IMG/VR virus record: IMGVR_UViG_3300029787_000178
Location: 1-33,785 of that record
Strand: one strand, 5' to 3'
DNA: 33,785 nucleotides
Source of the DNA: a virus
This document shows positions 29,733 through 33,785 of this stretch, one piece after another (the stretch's first letter is position 1; each line of letters begins with the position of its first letter). The notes below the pieces were generated by a model that saw nothing but the letters and a program-made list of their open reading frames with translations, was not told where the DNA came from and ran no database searches. Both the position numbers and the translations under genes were made by a program.

Positions 29733-32700
29733 ATGGCAAATCCAAAAATAACGAAAGACTTTGTAGTAGCTGCTGTTGAACAAGCTGGAAAGATTATAAA
29801 ATCTGGAAAAACACCAACGAAAGCAGAAGATTTATTAGAAGGAGTAGGACAAAAAAAATATAAAGTAAGAATTGGACCAGAGAAAAAAGTTTATGTTACA
29901 GATGATGGTATTGATAATAAAGATACTGTACTTAAAATATCAAAAGCTGGATTAAAAAAGAAAATTCCAGATGTAGCTGAAGAAGTAAGCGATGATGCTT
30001 TATTTGCTTATAACGCTACAAAAATTACACCAAAAATATTAGATGATTTTAATATTGATAAAATTAAATCTAAAGAAGATATAGCAAAATTTATAGACAT
30101 TATTTCTAAAAAATATTCATCAGAAATTACTGCACAAAAAAGAGGTGTTCAAACTCAAGGTGCAACTAAAAGATTAGCATCAATCTTACAAAAAGATAAT
30201 GCTCAATTAACTAAAACTATTTTAAGTTTAAGACCTGGCCAAACATTAAATGCAGAATATTTATTTGCAGCTAGAGAATTAATGGCTGCTGGTATGGTTA
30301 AACTAGATGGTATGGCTCAATTAATTAGTTCTGGTAAAGCAACTGATTTACAAAAGGTAGCCTTTAGACAACATTTCGCTTTGATGTCTGAATTTCAAAA
30401 AGTTCTTAAAGGTGTTCAAACAGAAACTGCAAGAGCATTACAACAATTTAGAATACCAACTAGAACTAAAAATTATTCAAATGTTGCTTTAGATGATTTA
30501 AACAAAAATGAATTATTAATAGAGTTAGGTGGTGCAGATGAGATTACTGGTATCGCTACTGCATATTTAAAACTTGGTACTAAAAAAGCACAAATGGAAT
30601 TTACTCAAGGTGCTGGTGCTTTATATAATTTAAAACAATCTTCTAATGCAATAGCTGAAATTTTTATTAATGCTATTTTGTCTAATCCAATGACACACAT
30701 TAGAAATACTGGTGGTAACTGGGTTTCTCAAGCAATAATGAGAATGGAACATAAAGCAGTTGCAAATTTATCAAGATCTCCAAAATTACAAAAAATGCTT
30801 GGTCAAAGTGTTGAAAAAGGAGGTGTTGCACCTTACGAAGATATTGCAAAAGCTTATGGACAATCAATGGCTGCTCAAGAATTTTTACAAGCTTTATCTG
30901 TTGCAACAAAAGGTAAAAAGATAACAGATATTATTAGTAAAATGGATGAGCTAGTTCCAGCAAATATTGGTGGCTCTAAAGTTGAGATGAGAACTGGTCA
31001 ATTTACAGCTGACAAATTTAATATGGCAGAAGGCAAAGGTGCTGATGCTTTTAATATGTTAGGAAGAGTTTTAACATTAGATCGAATACCGACAAAGATG
31101 TTGGTAGCAGCTGATGGTTTTTTTAAAAACAGAGAATACAGATCTGAACTTTACGCTATGGCTTTTAGAGAAGCTATGGAAAATATTGAAAAGAAAACTT
31201 TAACTCAAGAAAACGCTGGAATGTTTATTGCAGATAGAGTTTTAAATCCTACTAAAGCTACTGTTGAGGCAGCCAAAGAAACAACTTTAAAATCTGTTTT
31301 TCAAACTAAAATGAGAAATAGAGCTGATGCTTTAGGCTGGGTAGGTCAAAGAGTTCAAGGTTTAAAAGGACAAGGTGGTTATTTTAGTTGGTTATCTAAT
31401 TATTATATTCCATTTACTCAAACACCGATAAATATTGCTGGTTTTGTTTCTGAAAGAACTCCAGGATTACATTATTTAACAGCATATAAAAATGACATTG
31501 CTGCTGGTGGAGCTAAAGCTCAAATTGCTAGAATGAAATTACAACTTGGCACAATGTTTTATCTGGCTACTGCAAGTGCTGGATATTACGGAAACTCTAA
31601 AGAATTATTTGAAATAGGCGGATCAGATATAGATATACCAGGAAAATTTACTGGTGGAAAATATACTGCACAAAAAGGATTTAACTTTCAACCAAATCAA
31701 TTGCGTGTTCAATATGATGAAGGCAAGTTTTTTGCTATAAATACAACTGGATTAGATCCAGTAAGTACAATGATAGCTCAAGCTGGTAATCTTGCAACAT
31801 ATACAGAGTTAATGCTTCATAAATCTGGAATGATGGATGATGTATTTAACGATGATCCAAGTAATGAAATTAATACAAGTCAATCACAAATGTTGGCATC
31901 AACTATGGCTTTTGCTTTAAGCTTTGGTGAAAACCTTGTTAATCAAACAGCTTTAAAAGGAGCTGGAGATGCTGTTTATGATCTACAGAATTTTTCTAAA
32001 ATGTTAGCTGGAGATATGAAACCAGGTAGATTTGCTAAACAATGGTCGCAAAATTTAGGTAAAGCTTTTGTTCCATCATTTATAAAACAAGGTGGAAAAT
32101 TAACTAGAGATCTTCCAGATAGTTTTGGAGATTTTAAATTATCTGATGATAATAGAAAACTTGCTAATGAATGGAATACTTTTTTAACTGGTCAATTTGC
32201 TAATAAAGATTTACCAACTGAATATAATATTTTTGGTAAAGAAATTGATCCTTTTGGTATGTGGTCAAAATTTGAACATGGACCAGCAGAAAAATTAGTT
32301 AAAAGTTTTATGCCAATGAAATTAAAAAAACCAAAACAAACTATTAGTTATTCTCCAGGAACATTACCTGGAATGAATGTTAGTTTTAATATGACTGATA
32401 AAGAATTATCTTTTTATCAATATAACGCTGGTCAAATTTTTACACAAATGATTGAAAATGATTTAGTAGATAATGAACAATTTTTAAACCAAGATAGATT
32501 AATACAACAAGGAGTTATTCAAAATTATTTAAGTAAAGCTGGATCTATATCAATGGCAATGCTTAAATCCGATGGCGAAACTCCATATACTTTACCAAAC
32601 GGATCAAAAACAATTTTTCCAAAAAGTGATTATGCAGATAGCATAAAAGCTAGAGGAGAAGATTTAATGATAAATAAATTTAAAACATACAATCAAGGAA

Positions 32701-32744
32701 ATCCATTAACAGAAGAAACTAAAACAAATCTAGGAATACAATAA
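29733..32744 (+). CDS. Large internal virion (ejection) protein, gp16-like position (1003 aa)
   Basis: The largest gene here. The central part holds FINAILSNPMTHIRNTGGNW, a pattern common in very large phage core proteins, and later QGGYFSWLSNYYIPFTQTPI followed by NIAGFVSERTPGLHY, which looks membrane-interacting. The N-terminal 300 residues are helical and charged. No lytic transglycosylase motif like that of T7 gp16 is seen, so local peptidoglycan cutting must come from another protein or is absent. It is likely stored in the capsid and ejected with DNA. The next gene starts 2 nt after the stop. Confidence 0.75.
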   Translation: MANPKITKDFVVAAVEQAGKIIKSGKTPTKAEDLLEGVGQKKYKVRIGPEKKVYVTDDGIDNKDTVLKISKAGLKKKIPDVAEEVSDDALFAYNATKITPKILDDFNIDKIKSKEDIAKFIDIISKKYSSEITAQKRGVQTQGATKRLASILQKDNAQLTKTILSLRPGQTLNAEYLFAARELMAAGMVKLDGMAQLISSGKATDLQKVAFRQHFALMSEFQKVLKGVQTETARALQQFRIPTRTKNYSNVALDDLNKNELLIELGGADEITGIATAYLKLGTKKAQMEFTQGAGALYNLKQSSNAIAEIFINAILSNPMTHIRNTGGNWVSQAIMRMEHKAVANLSRSPKLQKMLGQSVEKGGVAPYEDIAKAYGQSMAAQEFLQALSVATKGKKITDIISKMDELVPANIGGSKVEMRTGQFTADKFNMAEGKGADAFNMLGRVLTLDRIPTKMLVAADGFFKNREYRSELYAMAFREAMENIEKKTLTQENAGMFIADRVLNPTKATVEAAKETTLKSVFQTKMRNRADALGWVGQRVQGLKGQGGYFSWLSNYYIPFTQTPINIAGFVSERTPGLHYLTAYKNDIAAGGAKAQIARMKLQLGTMFYLATASAGYYGNSKELFEIGGSDIDIPGKFTGGKYTAQKGFNFQPNQLRVQYDEGKFFAINTTGLDPVSTMIAQAGNLATYTELMLHKSGMMDDVFNDDPSNEINTSQSQMLASTMAFALSFGENLVNQTALKGAGDAVYDLQNFSKMLAGDMKPGRFAKQWSQNLGKAFVPSFIKQGGKLTRDLPDSFGDFKLSDDNRKLANEWNTFLTGQFANKDLPTEYNIFGKEIDPFGMWSKFEHGPAEKLVKSFMPMKLKKPKQTISYSPGTLPGMNVSFNMTDKELSFYQYNAGQIFTQMIENDLVDNEQFLNQDRLIQQGVIQNYLSKAGSISMAMLKSDGETPYTLPNGSKTIFPKSDYADSIKARGEDLMINKFKTYNQGNPLTEETKTNLGIQ

Positions 32745-32746
32745 CT

Positions 32747-33785
32747 ATGACTATATCAACTACAATTATTAAAAACAGCTACAGCGGAGATGGATCTACA
32801 ACTTCTTTTACTTATGCTTTTAAAATAGCAGATCAAGATTTTATTGAAGTAATTGTTAAAACTAATGCTACTGGTGCAGAAAGTGTAAGATCTATTGGAA
32901 CTGGATCTACTAATTATTCTGTAACTGGAGTAGGAGAGGCTGCTGGTGGATCTGTAGTTTTTGTAACAGCTCCAGCTAGTACCGAAACTGTAATACTACG
33001 AAGATCAACAACTAAAACTCAAGCTTTAGATTTAATTGAAAATGACAACTTACCAGCTAATTCTTTAGAAAATGCTTTTGATAAAAACTTATCTATAATT
33101 CAAGAATTACAAGAAGAGATTGATAGATCTATAAAAATTTCAAGAGCAAACACAATGACCTCTACTGAGTTTATTGTTACAGCAGCAAACAGAGCAAATA
33201 AAATTTTAGCCTTTGATAGTTCTGGAGAATTATCTGTAACTCAAGAATTAGGTAGTGTTAAAGGAAACTGGGCAGCTTCTACCTCTTATGTTCCAAGAGA
33301 TATAGTTAAAGATACCTCTACCAATAATATTTTTATAGCTTTAACAGCGCACACATCAAGTGGATCTCAACCATTAACTACTAACACCGATAGTGCCAAG
33401 TGGTCCTTATTAGTTGACGCTGCAAGTGCAACAACATCAGCTACTAATGCTGCTTCATCAGCTACAGCCGCTGCTAGTTCTGCAACTGCTTCTGCATCTT
33501 CAGCTTCAACATCTTCTACTCAAGCATCTAATGCTTCAAGTTCTGCGACTGCCGCCGCTTCATCGGCAACAGCTGCCGCAAGTTCAGCCACATCCGCTGC
33601 TAACTCTGCTGATGCTTTTGATGATATTTATTTAGGTTCTAAATCGTCTGATCCATCAACTGATAATGATGGTGATGCTTTAGCTGCTGGTATGCTATAT
33701 TTTAATACTACTAATGATGTTCTTCGTGTTTACTCTGGTTCAGCTTGGCAAGACGCTGCAATTAGTTCTACTGGTGTTGTAACAT
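32747..33785 (+). CDS. Tail fibre protein, N-terminal part (T7 gp17-like), 3' truncated by window
   Basis: 346 residues are visible before the window ends. Residues 1-120 are the T7-type tail-fibre N-terminal domain: TIIKNSYSGDGSTTSFTYAF, then KIADQDFIEVIV, and RRSTTKTQALDLIENDNLPA with SLENAFDKNLSIIQELQEEI. This part attaches the fibre to the tail. Then GNWAASTSYVPRDIV resembles a carbohydrate-binding-like insert. Residues about 225-290 are Ala/Ser/Thr repeats (trimeric coiled-coil shaft), then GMLYFNTTNDVLRVYSG, a typical phage-fibre module. The distal, receptor-binding end is missing; it may be the fragment at 1-353. Confidence 0.9.
   Translation, partial: MTISTTIIKNSYSGDGSTTSFTYAFKIADQDFIEVIVKTNATGAESVRSIGTGSTNYSVTGVGEAAGGSVVFVTAPASTETVILRRSTTKTQALDLIENDNLPANSLENAFDKNLSIIQELQEEIDRSIKISRANTMTSTEFIVTAANRANKILAFDSSGELSVTQELGSVKGNWAASTSYVPRDIVKDTSTNNIFIALTAHTSSGSQPLTTNTDSAKWSLLVDAASATTSATNAASSATAAASSATASASSASTSSTQASNASSSATAAASSATAAASSATSAANSADAFDDIYLGSKSSDPSTDNDGDALAAGMLYFNTTNDVLRVYSGSAWQDAAISSTGVVT
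33415..33610 (+). repeat. Ala/Ser-rich coiled-coil repeat within tail fibre
   Basis: The stretch codes for repeating Ala-Ser-Ser-Ala-Thr units (TAAASSATA-type, several times over) with little else. In DNA it is a run of near repeats of GCTTCATCAGCTACA-like units. Such shafts form long trimeric helices in fibres and are prone to copy-number change. Confidence 0.6.

Noticed and set aside
33414-33635. 73-aa Leu/Gln-rich open frame at the right end
   Set aside because: Off-frame reading of the Ala/Ser repeat of the tail fibre.
1-33785. CRISPR array, reverse transcriptase/diversity-generating element, insertion sequence
   Set aside because: No regularly spaced repeats, no RT motif (YxDD type) and no transposase were seen. 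The RecB-like nuclease lacks Cas4 cysteines and has no Cas neighbours.

Overview
The window is one AT-rich (by eye roughly a third G+C or less) tailed-phage genome or most of one, with no recognisable bacterial chromosomal gene. The virion genes form a T7-like podovirus module: TerS and TerL, portal, a Bbp19-like protein, scaffold, HK97-fold-type capsid, tail tubular proteins A and B, a gp13-like protein, internal virion proteins and a tail fibre. Small proteins such as the 42-aa basic protein, the KKTLLG-tailed proteins and the DUF7483 tail domain are, from memory, typical of marine phages that infect alphaproteobacteria. The host is therefore inferred to be a small-genome marine bacterium; nothing in the window proves it.

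Layout. 1-2350 (+): 3' end of a tail protein, then a lysis and small-protein cluster (holin-like proteins, a PD-(D/E)XK mini-nuclease, a Zn-peptidase endolysin of the M15 type, a spanin-like protein). 2361-2453 (-): a complete tRNA-Ser(GCU). 2477-4476 (+): a zinc-ribbon protein, a probable attP region, a tyrosine integrase and a small downstream gene. 11318 to 4535 (-): a tightly overlapping leftward cluster with a winged-helix-like protein, a repressor-like protein, an excisionase-like protein, a RecB-type exonuclease, an annealing-protein candidate, a PP-loop/PAPS-reductase-like enzyme and an XRE regulator. 11483-17321 (+): small early or regulatory genes, HGG-motif protein, TerS, a C5-cytosine methyltransferase, an overlapping second reading frame, an SPPY-type methyltransferase and TerL. 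17333-33785 (+): head, tail and injection genes, ending inside a tail-fibre gene.

How it works together. Integrase, an excisionase candidate and two repressor candidates make a temperate life cycle likely. No DNA polymerase, primase, helicase or RNA polymerase is visible, so replication and transcription probably rely on the host, helped by the phage exonuclease/annealing pair. Two methyltransferases may protect the DNA against restriction. The two window ends lie in compatible reading frames of tail-fibre-type sequence, so this may be a circular genome opened inside that gene.

Main points of interest. (1) About 470 nt of the dcm-like gene appear to encode two different conserved proteins in two frames. 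(2) Four copies of a TGTTACC element, in both orientations, lie just before the integrase and look like arm-type sites. (3) A string of small hairpins, two with GNRA tetraloops, forms the leader of the major capsid gene. (4) The complete tRNA gene is oriented the wrong way round for a simple tRNA-3'-end attP.
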